This document shows, piece after piece, positions 26,014-40,455 of a stretch of DNA of 51,194 nucleotides (its first letter is position 1; each line of letters begins with the position of its first letter). The notes below the pieces were generated by a model. It saw only the letters and a program-made list of their open reading frames with translations. It did not search any database and had not been told where the DNA came from. Position numbers and translations under genes: made by a program. Source of the stretch: JBDTMT01 sp033764095 (GTDB lineage Bacteria; Desulfobacterota; Binatia; HRBIN30; CADEER01); NCBI GenBank assembly GCA_033764095.1, contig JANRJF010000180.1, forward strand, positions 1-51,194. The letters are read 5' to 3'.

Positions 26014-26028
26014 CTCCTAGGAGGACGA

Positions 26029-27661
<1,633 letters not shown>

Positions 27662-27663
<2 letters not shown>

Positions 27664-27796
27664 AAACGAAACCACGGATGAACACAGATGAACACAGATA
27701 GGTTCTGGAGACCGCGCGAGCATGAAGGGCGCCGTGCACTGCCCGCGTCGCCTCCAGATCTATCCGTGTTTATCTGTGTTCATCCGTGGTTCCTCT
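27662..27796. repeat. Inverted repeat, family F1, copy 4
   Basis: Left arm 27662-27702 (ACCACGGATGAACACAGATG and following) and right arm 27755-27796 (TATCCGTGTTTATCTGTGTT and following) flank about 50 bases. Its outer sequence (GAAAACGAAACC) matches copy 1, so copies 1 and 4 are the closest pair. Confidence 0.9.
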
Positions 27797-27811
27797 TGGC
27801 TTTGAATTGAG

Positions 27812-28114
27812 ATGATCCTCGAGCGCATTGCGTGGACGGGTGGACCTGTGGACGGCGGCGCGCTGCGGGCGCGGCTGGAAGCGGAGGGATTCAGCGTCTG
27901 GCAGTGGTCGGATGCGCCGGGAGCCACCTACACGCCGCACAGCCACGACCACGACGAGAGCATCTGGATCGTCGCCGGCGAGATCACCTTTGGCGCGCTC
28001 GGTCGCGAGCTGCACCTCGCCGCCGGCGATCGCCTCATGCTGCCCGAGGGCACCGTGCACACCGCGCGCGCCGGCGCCGCCGGCGCGACCTATCTGATCG
28101 GCGAGCGGTCGTAG
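27812..28114 (+). CDS. Small single-domain cupin protein
   Basis: 100 residues forming one cupin barrel. Motif 1 is TYTPHSHDHDESIWIVAGEITF (His-x-His ... Glu), motif 2 is AAGDRLMLPEGTVHTARAG (Pro, His). These residues would bind a divalent metal. The family includes sugar isomerases, dioxygenases and storage proteins; no substrate can be named. It lies after pgi, separated by an F1 repeat, and converges on the GT39-like gene with a 5-bp gap. Confidence 0.85.
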   Translation: MILERIAWTGGPVDGGALRARLEAEGFSVWQWSDAPGATYTPHSHDHDESIWIVAGEITFGALGRELHLAAGDRLMLPEGTVHTARAGAAGATYLIGERS

Positions 28115-28119
28115 GGCGC

Positions 28120-29676
28120 TCAGCGATAGATCCGCAGCTGCGGCCAGATCGCCTGCAGCGATGGCTGCGCGTCGCGGCAGAGGTAGATCGACTGCGCGTC
28201 GAGCATCGCCATGCACGCGGCGCAGTCGATATCCTCGACGCGCTCGCACTGGCGGAACCACCGCGCCAGCTGGGCCGGGTCGTCCGACTCGACCAGCACC
28301 AGCTCGCCGCGCGCCGCGCCCGGGCCCCACAGCCCGTACTGGTTGTGCCGGCCGATCGCGCGCGGCAGGCCGCGCGCCGCACCGAGCACGTTGACCGCGC
28401 CGGTCTCGCCGAACGCCAGGGTGAGGATCTCGACCCGCTCGCGATCGGCCGGCGGCAACGCCGCGTAGGCGCGCTGCAGCGGCCCCAACACCGCCTCGGC
28501 GTGCAGATAGAGGCCGAGATGCATGGGCAGCGCGCCGCCCCGCTCGCGTTCGTCCGGCGGCCGCATGCCGAGCATGTCCTGGTAGCGCACCGTCGCCGCG
28601 GGCGGGAGGAGCGGAATCGCCAGCGGCAGCATGATGACGGTGGTGACCGCGAGTGCGACCGCGGCACGCATCGGCGCCGACGGCCAGCGCGCCGCGGCGC
28701 GCTCGATCATGACGCCGGCCGCGGCGATCGCAATTGGAAACGCCGGCGCCAGGTAGTGCGGACGGGCGCTGCCCGAGGCAGCGAGGAGTACGGCGACGAC
28801 CATGAACGCCCAACCGAGCGCGCGATAGCGGCGCAGCGGCTCGGCGACGAACAGATAGACCAGGCCGGGAATCCACAGCAGCGCCGGCGCGAACCCCATC
28901 ACCATGATCTGCGTGCCGACGAACTCGACCAAAGAGATGCGGCCGACCTTCTCCTGCGCAGCGTTGCGGCTGAACTCGAGGAACGGCCAACCGTTGGCCG
29001 CGTTCCACAGCACGAACGGCAGCGCCGCGAGCAGCACGATCGCCGCCGCGAGCCACGGCCACGGCGTGCGCAGCCAGGCGCGCAGCGGCGTCGCGATCAC
29101 GCCGACCGCGATGCCCGCCGCCAGCCAGCCGGTGCTGACCTTGTTCATCATCGCGACGCCCAGCACGACGCCGAGCCAGACCCAGAGCGACCCGACGCCG
29201 CCGTTGGCCAACCGGGCGAGCAGCACGAAGGCCAGCGCCCACAGCATCTGCTCGATCGGGTTCATCGAGTAGTAGTTGCCGAGGCTCCAGTAGACCGGCA
29301 CCGACAGCGCGCCGAGCCCGGCCAGCGCCTGCGCGGTCCGCCCGCCGCCCAGCTCGCGCGCCAGCAGACCGGTCAGCACGATGAGCGACGCGCTGCACAG
29401 CCCGGCCGGCACGCGGATCGAGAACAGCGAGCTGCCGAACAGATCGCGCCAGAGGCGCAGTAGCGCGATCGACAGCGGCGGATGATCGACGTAGCCCCAC
29501 TGCAGGCGATCGACGCTGTCGAGAAAGTACAGCTCGTCGGTCATGTAGCCCCACGCCAACGGCCCACTCGCCAAGCCGTGCCCAATCAAACGGATCGCCA
29601 CCAGCGCGACGAGCGGCTGCCAGGCGATCGCCGCGCGCACCGGCCCAGCGGCGCCGCCGAGACGCGCGGCGGACAT
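28120..29676 (-). CDS. GT39/ArnT-like membrane glycosyltransferase
   Basis: 518 residues with an N-terminal multi-spanning region of about 10-11 hydrophobic segments. The first periplasmic loop holds the acidic pair MTDELYFLDSVDRLQWGYVDHPP, the catalytic Asp/Glu region of polyprenyl-phosphate-dependent GT-C enzymes, and GNYYSMNPIEQMLWALAF follows. The C-terminal 130 residues are soluble with cysteines (RQCERVEDIDCAAC). It should transfer a sugar from a lipid carrier on the periplasmic face, to lipid or protein. The acceptor is unknown. Confidence 0.88.
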   Translation of the reverse strand: MSAARLGGAAGPVRAAIAWQPLVALVAIRLIGHGLASGPLAWGYMTDELYFLDSVDRLQWGYVDHPPLSIALLRLWRDLFGSSLFSIRVPAGLCSASLIVLTGLLARELGGGRTAQALAGLGALSVPVYWSLGNYYSMNPIEQMLWALAFVLLARLANGGVGSLWVWLGVVLGVAMMNKVSTGWLAAGIAVGVIATPLRAWLRTPWPWLAAAIVLLAALPFVLWNAANGWPFLEFSRNAAQEKVGRISLVEFVGTQIMVMGFAPALLWIPGLVYLFVAEPLRRYRALGWAFMVVAVLLAASGSARPHYLAPAFPIAIAAAGVMIERAAARWPSAPMRAAVALAVTTVIMLPLAIPLLPPAATVRYQDMLGMRPPDERERGGALPMHLGLYLHAEAVLGPLQRAYAALPPADRERVEILTLAFGETGAVNVLGAARGLPRAIGRHNQYGLWGPGAARGELVLVESDDPAQLARWFRQCERVEDIDCAACMAMLDAQSIYLCRDAQPSLQAIWPQLRIYR

Positions 29677-29792
29677 GCCGGGCGCTTAATGCGCTGCCGT
29701 GGTGCCGGTCAACGGTCTGAATGGCTGCGACGCGACTAGGCCGTTGGCTATTGGGGGAGGCGTTCGATCGCAGAGGCGCCCCTCTGGCAGCC

Positions 29793-29822
29793 GAGCAGCC
29801 GAACAGCGTAACAGCCTTGTCC
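29793..29822 (+). repeat. Single arm of the TAACAGCC family (F3)
   Basis: GCAGCCGAACAGCGTAACAG and the preceding unit show the 8-nt period of F3 immediately upstream of the GST start at 29824. No complementary arm is nearby. The rest of the 147-bp divergent gap shows nothing I recognise. Confidence 0.6.
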
Positions 29823-29823
29823 G

Positions 29824-30978
29824 ATGCGCTACGCCATCTGGGGCTCCGAGCTCTCCCCCTTCACGCTCAAACTGCGCGCGTTGATGACCGCGGCGGCGGT
29901 GCCGTTCCGCAACCTGCCCGAGGAGGGCACCCGCGCCGAGAACCTGCGCGCGCAGTGGCGCCTGGCGCGCGGCAAGCGGCGGCGCACGATCGAGCGCTGG
30001 CCGCACCTCGATGCGCTCGACGAGTACCCGCTGGTGCCGTTTCTGTTCGAGGACGATACGCGCATCCTCTACGACTCCTCGGCGCTCGCCGCCTGGCTCG
30101 ACCGCTTCCACCCCAGCCGCCGCGGCGCACTGGTGCCCGACGACGCCGCGCTCGCGTTCGTGACCCAGCTGATCGACGAGGCGTTCGACGAGCTCGGCCT
30201 CTACCTCGTGCACCACGCGCGCTGGGTGGTGTCGGCGACCACTAACGACGCCGGCCAGCGCCTGGCACGCGAGTTCGCGCGCGTCCTGCCACCCGGCGGC
30301 CAGGGCGCGATGGCGCGCCAGTTCGCGCGCCGCCAGGTGCGGCGCCTGCCCTACCTGTTCAGCGTCGCCCCGCCGGACCTGCACGTCGACGGCCTGCCGC
30401 CGGCACTGATCCCGCCGGCGCGCGACGGCTTCCCGCCGACCCACGCGCTGCTGGAGGAGATCTGGCACGCCGTGCTCGACGCCGTCGAAGGCGTGCTCGC
30501 CCACCAGCCGTTCCTGCTCGGCGAGCGCTTCACGCTCGCCGACGCCAGCGTCTACGGCGAGCTGGGTATGAACCTGAAGGACCCGACCGCCGCCGAACTG
30601 ATGCGGCGGCGCGCCCCGCACACCTTCCGCTGGCTGTGCGAGGTGCGCGACGGCGCGCACGCCACCCGTTCCGGAACACTCGGCTTGCACGAACGGCTGC
30701 GGCCGCTCCTCGAGCTGCTCGAGCGCACCTTCGTACCGCTGATGGTGCAGAACGCCGCCGCCCATGAGCGCGCCCGCGCTGCCGGCGAGACGCGCTTCAA
30801 CGAGCCGGCCTTCAACGCCGGGCGCGCACTGTACGACGGCACGCTGCTCGGGCGGCCGTACCGCAGCGTGGTGAAGACCTTCCAGGTGCGCGTCTGGCGC
30901 GACCTCCAGGCGCTCTGGCAGGGGCTCGACCCCGCGGCGCGCGAGCGCGTGCGGCGGGTGGCGGAGATCGCCTGGTGA
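29824..30978 (+). CDS. Glutathione S-transferase-like protein
   Basis: 384 residues. The N-terminal thioredoxin-like domain (YAIWGSELSPFTLKLRALMTAA, VPFLFEDDTRILYDSSALAAWLD) and a helical C-terminal domain (FLLGERFTLADASVYGELGMNL) identify a GST-like fold. The protein is about 150 residues longer than a typical GST, the excess being C-terminal helical sequence ending RERVRRVAEIAW. The N-terminal catalytic Ser/Cys position is a Ser (SELSPF). Glutathione use is not certain. Confidence 0.85.
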   Translation: MRYAIWGSELSPFTLKLRALMTAAAVPFRNLPEEGTRAENLRAQWRLARGKRRRTIERWPHLDALDEYPLVPFLFEDDTRILYDSSALAAWLDRFHPSRRGALVPDDAALAFVTQLIDEAFDELGLYLVHHARWVVSATTNDAGQRLAREFARVLPPGGQGAMARQFARRQVRRLPYLFSVAPPDLHVDGLPPALIPPARDGFPPTHALLEEIWHAVLDAVEGVLAHQPFLLGERFTLADASVYGELGMNLKDPTAAELMRRRAPHTFRWLCEVRDGAHATRSGTLGLHERLRPLLELLERTFVPLMVQNAAAHERARAAGETRFNEPAFNAGRALYDGTLLGRPYRSVVKTFQVRVWRDLQALWQGLDPAARERVRRVAEIAW

Positions 30979-31041
30979 ACGCCGTCGGCGTGCTGGCCGA
31001 CGCGGATCGCCCGGCGGTCGCGCAGGCACGGCGCGCCCTGC

Positions 31042-31085
31042 GGTGTCGCTGCGCGACGCCGGCCGACACGAGGTCGGCCGGCTAC
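31042..31085 (-). repeat. GTAG-headed two-hairpin REP-like element, copy C
   Basis: On the minus strand: GTAG, stem CCGGCCGAC/GTCGGCCGG with loop CTCGT identical to copies A and B, then second stem GGCGTCG/CGACACC with loop CGCAG. One pair is mismatched on this strand but is G-T on the other. It lies in the 215-bp convergent gap between the GST-like and RNase T2 genes; nothing else is recognised in that gap. Confidence 0.85.
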
Positions 31086-31193
31086 CCAGATCCGTTGGTG
31101 ACGCCGACCACCTCGCCCTGGCAGCGCGCCGAGCTCGGTCGACCGGCGGGGCGCCGACGCCGGCACCCAGCGGCGCGTGACGAACGCCGCCGG

Positions 31194-31826
31194 CTATTTC
31201 ACTGGCCGCACGATCAGCTCGTCGGTGCGGCAGCGGTCGCGCACGTCGCGGCCGCAGGCACGCGGTGCAAGCTGCTTGTCGAGGCAGATGCGCAGCTCGC
31301 GCAGGTAGCGACCGTTGCACTGTACCGTCAGGCCGGCGGCGCGCAGCCTCGGGTTGGCGGCGAGGAAATCCTGCTCCAGCTGGCGCGGTGCGACGTAGAC
31401 CGCCTGCGGCGCGGTGCGGTAGCGCGCCGGGATGGCGATGGAGTCGAAGGCGCGCCGCGCGGTGGCGAAGTACTGGTCGACGTCGAGGCCGCTGCAGGTC
31501 CCGTGCTTGCGCCACTGGTAACGCACCAGGCTGGGGCTCGGCATGATGTCGAGCATGCCGTCGACCAGACGCTTCGGCACCGTGCTGTCCGGCGCGCAGT
31601 CGGCGGGGAAGCCGCGCTCGTCCTGCGGCCACAGGCCGTGCAGCACGAAGGCGAAGCGCCGCGCGCCGCCGCATTGTCGATGGTCGCGCGCGCCCTCCGG
31701 CTCGGCGCAGTACTGCGGCGACCACGACAGGCTGAGCACGTAGTAGTCGAAGTCGGCCGGCGCCGCGGCGGCGCGGTCGAGCCCGGCGGCGGCGAGCAGC
31801 CCGGCGACGGCGAGCAGCGCGCGCAC
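31194..31826 (-). CDS. Secreted ribonuclease T2
   Basis: 210 residues from GTG 31826. A signal peptide (residues 1-22) precedes the T2 domain. Catalytic segments are present: CAS-1 FAFVLHGLWPQ and CAS-2 YQWRKHGTCSG with the usual His and Glu/Lys neighbourhood, plus the N-terminal YYVLSLSWSPQYC. It cleaves RNA through 2',3'-cyclic phosphates in the periplasm or outside. The gene lies 14 bp downstream of another exported-protein gene, so they are likely co-transcribed. Confidence 0.94.
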   Translation of the reverse strand: MRALLAVAGLLAAAGLDRAAAAPADFDYYVLSLSWSPQYCAEPEGARDHRQCGGARRFAFVLHGLWPQDERGFPADCAPDSTVPKRLVDGMLDIMPSPSLVRYQWRKHGTCSGLDVDQYFATARRAFDSIAIPARYRTAPQAVYVAPRQLEQDFLAANPRLRAAGLTVQCNGRYLRELRICLDKQLAPRACGRDVRDRCRTDELIVRPVK

Positions 31827-31840
31827 GGCGCGCGGCGGGC

Positions 31841-32269
31841 TCAGCGTGGCCTCGCGGTCGGCTCTGGCAGCGGCTCGACCGACATCAGCGACAGCGTGCG
31901 CTCGCCCAGGCGGGTCGTGCCGAACAGGCGCAGGCGCGCGCCGAGTGGCGCGTCGGCAACCTTGGCGACCAGCTCGGCCGGTCCGCGTAGCGTGAAGTTG
32001 GGCCGGAAGCGCCGCACCTCGCGCAGGATGATTGCGCCGGTCGAGTTGCCCTTGATGACGCGCGCCTCGGTGACCTGGAAGCGCAGCTCGCGCTGCCCGG
32101 CGCGCAGCATCAGGTCGGCGCGCTCGTGGCGGTTGGGCGGCGGGTCGCCGACGTAGCCGTCCAGGCGCAGCGTGTTGAGCCGTTGCACAGTGGCCGCCGG
32201 CGCCCGGCTCGGCAGCAGGCACCACGACGCCAACAGCACCAATGCCAGGAGCCTGACTGATTGCTGCAT
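31841..32269 (-). CDS. Exported hypothetical protein upstream of RNase T2
   Basis: 142 residues from ATG 32269. A signal peptide (SVRLLALVLLASWCLLP) is cleaved near APAA. The mature part is beta-rich with LRLDGYVGDPPPNRHERADLML, FQVTEARVIKGNSTGAIIL and TLRGPAELVAKVADAPLGARL, recalling an OB-like or small barrel domain. I recognise no family. Co-transcription with RNase T2 suggests a shared extracytoplasmic setting, nothing more. Confidence 0.75.
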   Translation of the reverse strand: MQQSVRLLALVLLASWCLLPSRAPAATVQRLNTLRLDGYVGDPPPNRHERADLMLRAGQRELRFQVTEARVIKGNSTGAIILREVRRFRPNFTLRGPAELVAKVADAPLGARLRLFGTTRLGERTLSLMSVEPLPEPTARPR

Positions 32270-32406
32270 CGCCCCACTTCTCCTCGCGTGCCCTCCTAGC
32301 GCAGCGCGCCGACGGCGGACAATCGCGCAGCGCCCGCCGCGGCGGCGGACTGCCTTGACGCTCTCCACCCGGCGTGAAAGGCCCCGAAGAGAGGAGGAAT
32401 CACCTT

Positions 32407-33339
32407 ATGAAGACCGGATGGCTGATCGGACTGGCCGCCGCGGTGCTCGTGGGCGCGAGCGCAAGGCCGGCAGCGGCGCAGTCCTGCGATGATTTCGACC
32501 CCTGCACCGTGCAGGACATGTGCAGCGACGGCATGTGCAGCGGTACCCCCACCACCAACGGGAGCTGCGACGACGGCGACGATTGCACCGTCAACGACCG
32601 CTGCAGCGCCGAGGGATGCACCGGCGATCCCGCTCCACTCAACACCTCATGCGGCGGCGGCTGCGGCACCTGCCAGTCGATCTCACCGATCCCGATCCCC
32701 GGGCTGCCGCTGTTCTGCGTCGGCAAGGCGGAGGACAACGGCAAGTCGTGCGACTTCGGCACACCGTGCCTCGACGGCACCTGCTCCATCACCGCGATCC
32801 CGGGCGCCCCGGCGGTCGCCTTCTGCTTCCCGCAGCAGAAGGTCTGCCCGGATACCGACGGCAACCCCTGCACCGACGGGTGCAACTTCAACACCGGCAG
32901 GTGCGAGAAGGACGTGCCGAAGTGCATCCCGACCTGCGAGACGTGCAACCGCAACACCGGCGTCTGTGAGGCGGCGAACGAGGGCGCGCCGTGCGACGAC
33001 TTCAACGAGTGCACCGGCAAGAGCCGCTGCGAGCCGACCGACCTCGGCGGCACCATCCGCGGCCTCTGCGTCGAGGGCGATCCGACCGGCCCGACGCCGA
33101 CCGCGACGCAGCCCAGCGGCCCGACGCCGACGGCGACCAACCCGCCGAGCTTCGCCTGCGTCGGCGACTGCAACGACGACGGCGAGGTCGCGGTCAACGA
33201 GATCATCAGCGGCGTGAACATCGCGCTCGGCAACAGCGCGGTCAGCACCTGCCCGTCGTTCGACGCCAACGAGGACGACAGCGTGGCCGTGAACGAGCTG
33301 ATCAGCGGCGTCAACGCGCTGCTCAACGGCTGCTCGTAG
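32407..33339 (+). CDS. Secreted Cys-rich protein with C-terminal dockerin-like EF-hand pair
   Basis: 310 residues; AGAGGAGG precedes the ATG. Signal peptide residues 1-24. Residues 25-225 hold many spaced cysteines in repeats (CDDFDPCTVQDMCSDGMC, CDDGDDCTVNDRCS, CDDFNECTGKSRC), a metazoan-like disulfide-repeat pattern common in Binatia-type and myxobacterial secretomes. A Pro-Thr linker (GPTPTATQPSGPTPTAT) leads to two EF-hand loops, DCNDDGEVAVNE and DANEDDSVAVNE, each followed by ISGVN, ending in LNGC. The pair resembles dockerin type I. A matching cohesin is not seen in the window. It is probably surface-exposed or released. Confidence 0.85.
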   Translation: MKTGWLIGLAAAVLVGASARPAAAQSCDDFDPCTVQDMCSDGMCSGTPTTNGSCDDGDDCTVNDRCSAEGCTGDPAPLNTSCGGGCGTCQSISPIPIPGLPLFCVGKAEDNGKSCDFGTPCLDGTCSITAIPGAPAVAFCFPQQKVCPDTDGNPCTDGCNFNTGRCEKDVPKCIPTCETCNRNTGVCEAANEGAPCDDFNECTGKSRCEPTDLGGTIRGLCVEGDPTGPTPTATQPSGPTPTATNPPSFACVGDCNDDGEVAVNEIISGVNIALGNSAVSTCPSFDANEDDSVAVNELISGVNALLNGCS

Positions 33340-33342
33340 AAC

Positions 33343-33408
33343 CGAGCGATGAGCGATGAGCAATGAGCGATGAGGCAAATCTCATCGCTCGGCACTCATC
33401 GCTCATCG

Positions 33409-33412
<4 letters not shown>
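33343..33412. repeat. Inverted repeat of GAGCGAT units (family F2, copy 2)
   Basis: The left arm GAGCGATGAGCGATGAGCAA (33344-33374) and right arm CTCATCGCTC ... CATCGCTCATCGCT (33381-33411) have a loop of about 6 bases. It lies between the convergent dockerin-like and PLP genes and overlaps the PLP gene stop. Confidence 0.88.
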
Positions 33413-34644
<1,232 letters not shown>

Positions 34645-34655
34645 TGCCGAACTAC

Positions 34656-34760
34656 TCACCACAGATGAACACGGAGAACCACAGAGAACACGGACGCTGC
34701 CGCGTCGAGCCGGCGGCCTCCGTGTTCATCCGTGGTTCTCGGTGTGTTCTGTGGAACATC
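34656..34760. repeat. Inverted repeat, family F1, copy 5
   Basis: Left arm 34656-34692 (CACCACAGATGAACACGGAG and following) and right arm 34717-34757 (CCTCCGTGTTCATCCGTGGT and following) flank about 25 GC-rich bases. It separates two co-oriented minus-strand genes. Confidence 0.9.
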
Positions 34761-34765
34761 TTCCG

Positions 34766-35596
34766 TCAGCGCGGCCATCCCATCATCGGCGGGTCGGGGG
34801 GCGGCGGGGTGGGCGGCAGGTCGGTGCGCGGCCAGGCGAGCGGCGTGACGTCGCTGACGATCGGGGCGTCGACCGCGATGGCGGCGCGGTCGACGCACGG
34901 ATGCGGAAATCCCTTGCCGCGCGTGCTGCCGTCCCTGAAGTAGATGATGGTGTGCACGCGCCGCGTGCGCGGGCTGCGGTTGGCGGTGGCGAGATGAAAG
35001 GTCAGTCCGTGGTGGAAGGCGACGCCGCCCACCGGCACCTCGACGAACACCGGCGCGACGCCGCGCGCCTCCGGCGCCGCGATCAGGTCCTCGGGCGTGC
35101 CGAAGAAGATGTTGACGAACTTGCGCACGCCGAAGCGATGCGAGCCGGGCACGTAGCCCATCGCACCGGCGTCGAGCGTCGAGCCGTCGAACGGAATCCA
35201 CGCGGTGATCGCCTCGGTCTCGCGGATCGGCCAGTAGGCGGCATCCTGGTGCGCGTCGGTCTCGCGCCCGCCCGCCGCCTTGTAGAGCGCCTGGTCGTGC
35301 CACAGGCGCAGGGCGGCGACGCCGAGCAGTCGCGCCGCCGCCTCGCCGAGGCGCGGGTGAAAAGTCAGCGGCCGCACGCCGAGGTGGTCCTCCCACAGGT
35401 TGATGTTCTGCGAGAACGACTGCTCGTAGCGCGACTTCTCCTCCAGCGTACGGTTGTCATGCGCGTTGCGCGCCGCCACCGCCGCGTCGACCGCGGCGCC
35501 GTAGCGCGCCAGCTCGTCGGCCGTGAGCAGGTCCGGCACGACGACGTAGCCGTCGCGTTGGAAGGATTCGACCTGCTCGCGGGTCACCACCGGCAC
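34766..35596 (-). CDS. Phytanoyl-CoA dioxygenase (PhyH) family protein
   Basis: 276 residues if started at GTG 35596; GTGs at 35590 and 35587 are close alternatives and no ATG is in frame nearby. VTREQVESFQRDGYVVVPDLL is a typical PhyH opening. The Fe(II) ligands are DAHQDAAYW (His-x-Asp) and a distal His in FHHGLTFHLATANRSPRTRR, whose Arg would bind 2-oxoglutarate. These enzymes hydroxylate acyl-CoAs or small hydrophobic substrates. The C-terminus is Pro-rich. Confidence 0.9.
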   Translation of the reverse strand: MPVVTREQVESFQRDGYVVVPDLLTADELARYGAAVDAAVAARNAHDNRTLEEKSRYEQSFSQNINLWEDHLGVRPLTFHPRLGEAAARLLGVAALRLWHDQALYKAAGGRETDAHQDAAYWPIRETEAITAWIPFDGSTLDAGAMGYVPGSHRFGVRKFVNIFFGTPEDLIAAPEARGVAPVFVEVPVGGVAFHHGLTFHLATANRSPRTRRVHTIIYFRDGSTRGKGFPHPCVDRAAIAVDAPIVSDVTPLAWPRTDLPPTPPPPDPPMMGWPR

Positions 35597-35766
35597 GGCC
35601 GGCTGGATAGCATGAGCGCGGCCGCTGCCGGCAAGCGCGGCGCGCCCCGCGCCCGGCACCCGCCGATGCGCCGGCCGCGCCCACCTGGCAGGCGCGCGAC
35701 GATCTGCGCCGACCCGGTTCAAAGGCCCCCGTCCGGACGCTACAGTGGTGCGCCGGAGGATCCGCC

Positions 35767-36417
35767 ATGCTGTGGAAGGACAAAGTGCACATGCCGAGCC
35801 CCGACGAGGCGCTGCCCGGACGCCGCGAGGCGATGCCGGTGCCGGAGAGCCATTTCGTCAACGGCCACCGTATCGTGCCGCCGTTCCCGGCCGGCATGCA
35901 GCAGGCGCTGTTCGGCATGGGCTGCTTCTGGGGCGCCGAGCGCAAGTTCTGGCAGCGCGCCGGCGTGTACTCGACCGCGGTCGGCTACGCCGCCGGGCTG
36001 ACGCCCAACCCGACCTACCGCGAGGTGTGCAGCGGCCGCACCGGGCACAACGAGGTGGTGCTGGTGATCTTCGATCCGGCGCAGGTGACCTACCCCGAGC
36101 TGCTGCAGGTGTTCTGGGAAAGCCACGACCCGACGCAGGGCATGCGGCAGGGCAACGACGTCGGCACCCAGTACCGCTCCGGCATCTACACCTTCTCGGA
36201 CGAGCAGCGCCGCGCCGCCGAGGCCTCGCGCGACGCCTACGCCGAGCGCCTGCGCGCCGCCGGCTTCGACACGATCACCACCGAGATCCTGCCGGCGCCG
36301 CCCTTCTACTACGCCGAGGACTACCATCAGCAGTACCTGGCCAAGAACCCCGGCGGCTACTGCGGGCTCGGCGGCACCGGCGTCAGCTGCCCGGTGGGGG
36401 TGGTCGCCGCCGCGTAG
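35767..36417 (+). CDS. msrA: Peptide methionine-S-sulfoxide reductase
   Basis: 216 residues. The catalytic motif is MGCFWGAERKFW; EVCSGRTGHNEVV, ESHDPTQGMRQGNDVGTQYR and DYHQQYLAKNPGGYCGLGG follow, with a C-terminal resolving Cys in GVSCP. It reduces the S-epimer of methionine sulfoxide in proteins using thioredoxin. The 50-residue leader before the catalytic motif matches long MsrA forms such as that of E. coli. It stands alone. Confidence 0.97.
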   Translation: MLWKDKVHMPSPDEALPGRREAMPVPESHFVNGHRIVPPFPAGMQQALFGMGCFWGAERKFWQRAGVYSTAVGYAAGLTPNPTYREVCSGRTGHNEVVLVIFDPAQVTYPELLQVFWESHDPTQGMRQGNDVGTQYRSGIYTFSDEQRRAAEASRDAYAERLRAAGFDTITTEILPAPPFYYAEDYHQQYLAKNPGGYCGLGGTGVSCPVGVVAAA

Positions 36418-36461
36418 GGGCGCGGCTGCCGCGCCCGCAGTCTGCGGCCAGGACCCGCCCC

Positions 36462-37457
36462 TTACCGCATCAACGCGGCGGTGCGTTCGAGACACCAGTA
36501 CGCCGCCAGCGTGCCGATGACGTACACCGGTGCCAGCGGCGCCCACGCCGGCCAGCGTAGCGGCAGGCGCGACAGCGCCGCGGCGCCGCCGAGCACCACC
36601 GCGATCACCACCGCCTGACCGAGCTCGATCCCGAGGTTGAAGCTCAACAGGGCGAGCGGCACGTCGCCCGAGGGCAGGCCGATGTCGCGGAGCGCGCCGG
36701 CGAAGCCCAACCCCTGCAGCAGACCGACCAGCAGCGCCAACCGCCAGGGGCGTCGCGCCAGACGCGACGGCGCGGCCTCGAGCGGGCGGGCCAGCACGAC
36801 GGCGAGCGCGAAGAGGCTGGCGGCGATCAGCCATTCGACGGCGCGGCTCGGGAGGCGCACCACGTCCAGCGCCGCCAGCGTCAGCGTCAGGCTGTGGCCG
36901 AGGGTGAAGGCGACGACGGTTGCGATCAGCTGGCGGCGGGCGCGCGCCAGCAACAGCAGCGCGGCGATGAGCACGAGATGGTCAAGGCCGGAGAGGATGT
37001 GCGCCGCCCCGATGGCGAGGTAGGCGCGAGCGATCGCGCCGGGGATCTGTCGCTCCGGCACCACCAGCTCCGGCGTCGCGCCGCGCACGACGCCGCGCAC
37101 GACGCGGCCGTCGGCGAGGGCGACGCGCACCAGCGCGTCGATGCCGGCGCCGGCGAGGCCGCTGACGCCGACGCGAGCACCGACCAGCCCGCTCGGGCAG
37201 CGTACCTGCCAGGTGCTGGTCAGACTCTCCGCATCGCCGCTGGTCTGCGGCGCGCTCAGCGGCGCGCAGTCTGGCGGCAGGCGCGGTGCCACCTCGCTGC
37301 CGGTGGCTCGGTAGCGCGAGGTCTTCCAGGTCACCGCGATGCGCCCGTCGCCGAGCTCGCGAAGGTCGAGCAGCGCCGGCGCCAGCGGATGCGCCGCGGC
37401 CGCCGTCGCCAGGCAGGCGGCGGCCATTGCCACGCAGCGTCGCAACCAGCGGCTCAT
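36462..37457 (-). CDS. HupE/UreJ-like membrane protein
   Basis: 331 residues. A signal peptide (residues 1-22) and an extracytoplasmic domain of about 110 residues precede six hydrophobic segments. AYLAIGAAHILSGLDHLVLIAALLLL and VAFTLGHSLTLTLAAL carry the His/Asp residues typical of the HupE/UreJ_2 family. Members are proposed metal (Ni or Co) permeases, but many, like this one, are not next to hydrogenase or urease genes. Substrate unassigned. Confidence 0.88.
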   Translation of the reverse strand: MSRWLRRCVAMAAACLATAAAAHPLAPALLDLRELGDGRIAVTWKTSRYRATGSEVAPRLPPDCAPLSAPQTSGDAESLTSTWQVRCPSGLVGARVGVSGLAGAGIDALVRVALADGRVVRGVVRGATPELVVPERQIPGAIARAYLAIGAAHILSGLDHLVLIAALLLLARARRQLIATVVAFTLGHSLTLTLAALDVVRLPSRAVEWLIAASLFALAVVLARPLEAAPSRLARRPWRLALLVGLLQGLGFAGALRDIGLPSGDVPLALLSFNLGIELGQAVVIAVVLGGAAALSRLPLRWPAWAPLAPVYVIGTLAAYWCLERTAALMR

Positions 37458-37528
37458 GCGTCCACACCTCGCCCGCCGGCGCGCCCGCCCGCAAGCGAAT
37501 CAGGCTGGACCTCGCGCCCGGGTAGGTC

Positions 37529-40294
<2,766 letters not shown>

Positions 40295-40298
40295 TCGC

Positions 40299-40405
40299 GG
40301 CCCCCATCCCGGCCTTCCCCCGCTGGCGCGGGGGAAGGAGACCCGAGCGTACCCGGTTCTGCTCCTTCCCCCGCGCCAGCGGGGGAAGGTCGGGATGGGG
40401 GCCGC
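40299..40405. repeat. Inverted pair of C-rich hairpins (family F6, copy 2)
   Basis: Left arm 40299-40338 and right arm 40363-40405 are inverted. Each contains CCTTCCCCCGC/GCGGGGGAAGG with a 4-nt loop (TGGC or GCCA; copy 1 has TGC/GCA), flanked by CATCCCGG (copy 1: CATCCTGA). The stems are identical to copy 1 while loops and spacer differ. Confidence 0.82.
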
Positions 40406-40455
40406 CACCTGTTACGTGGATTGACTGAATGAGCCACGACTTGTAACAAGAGCGG

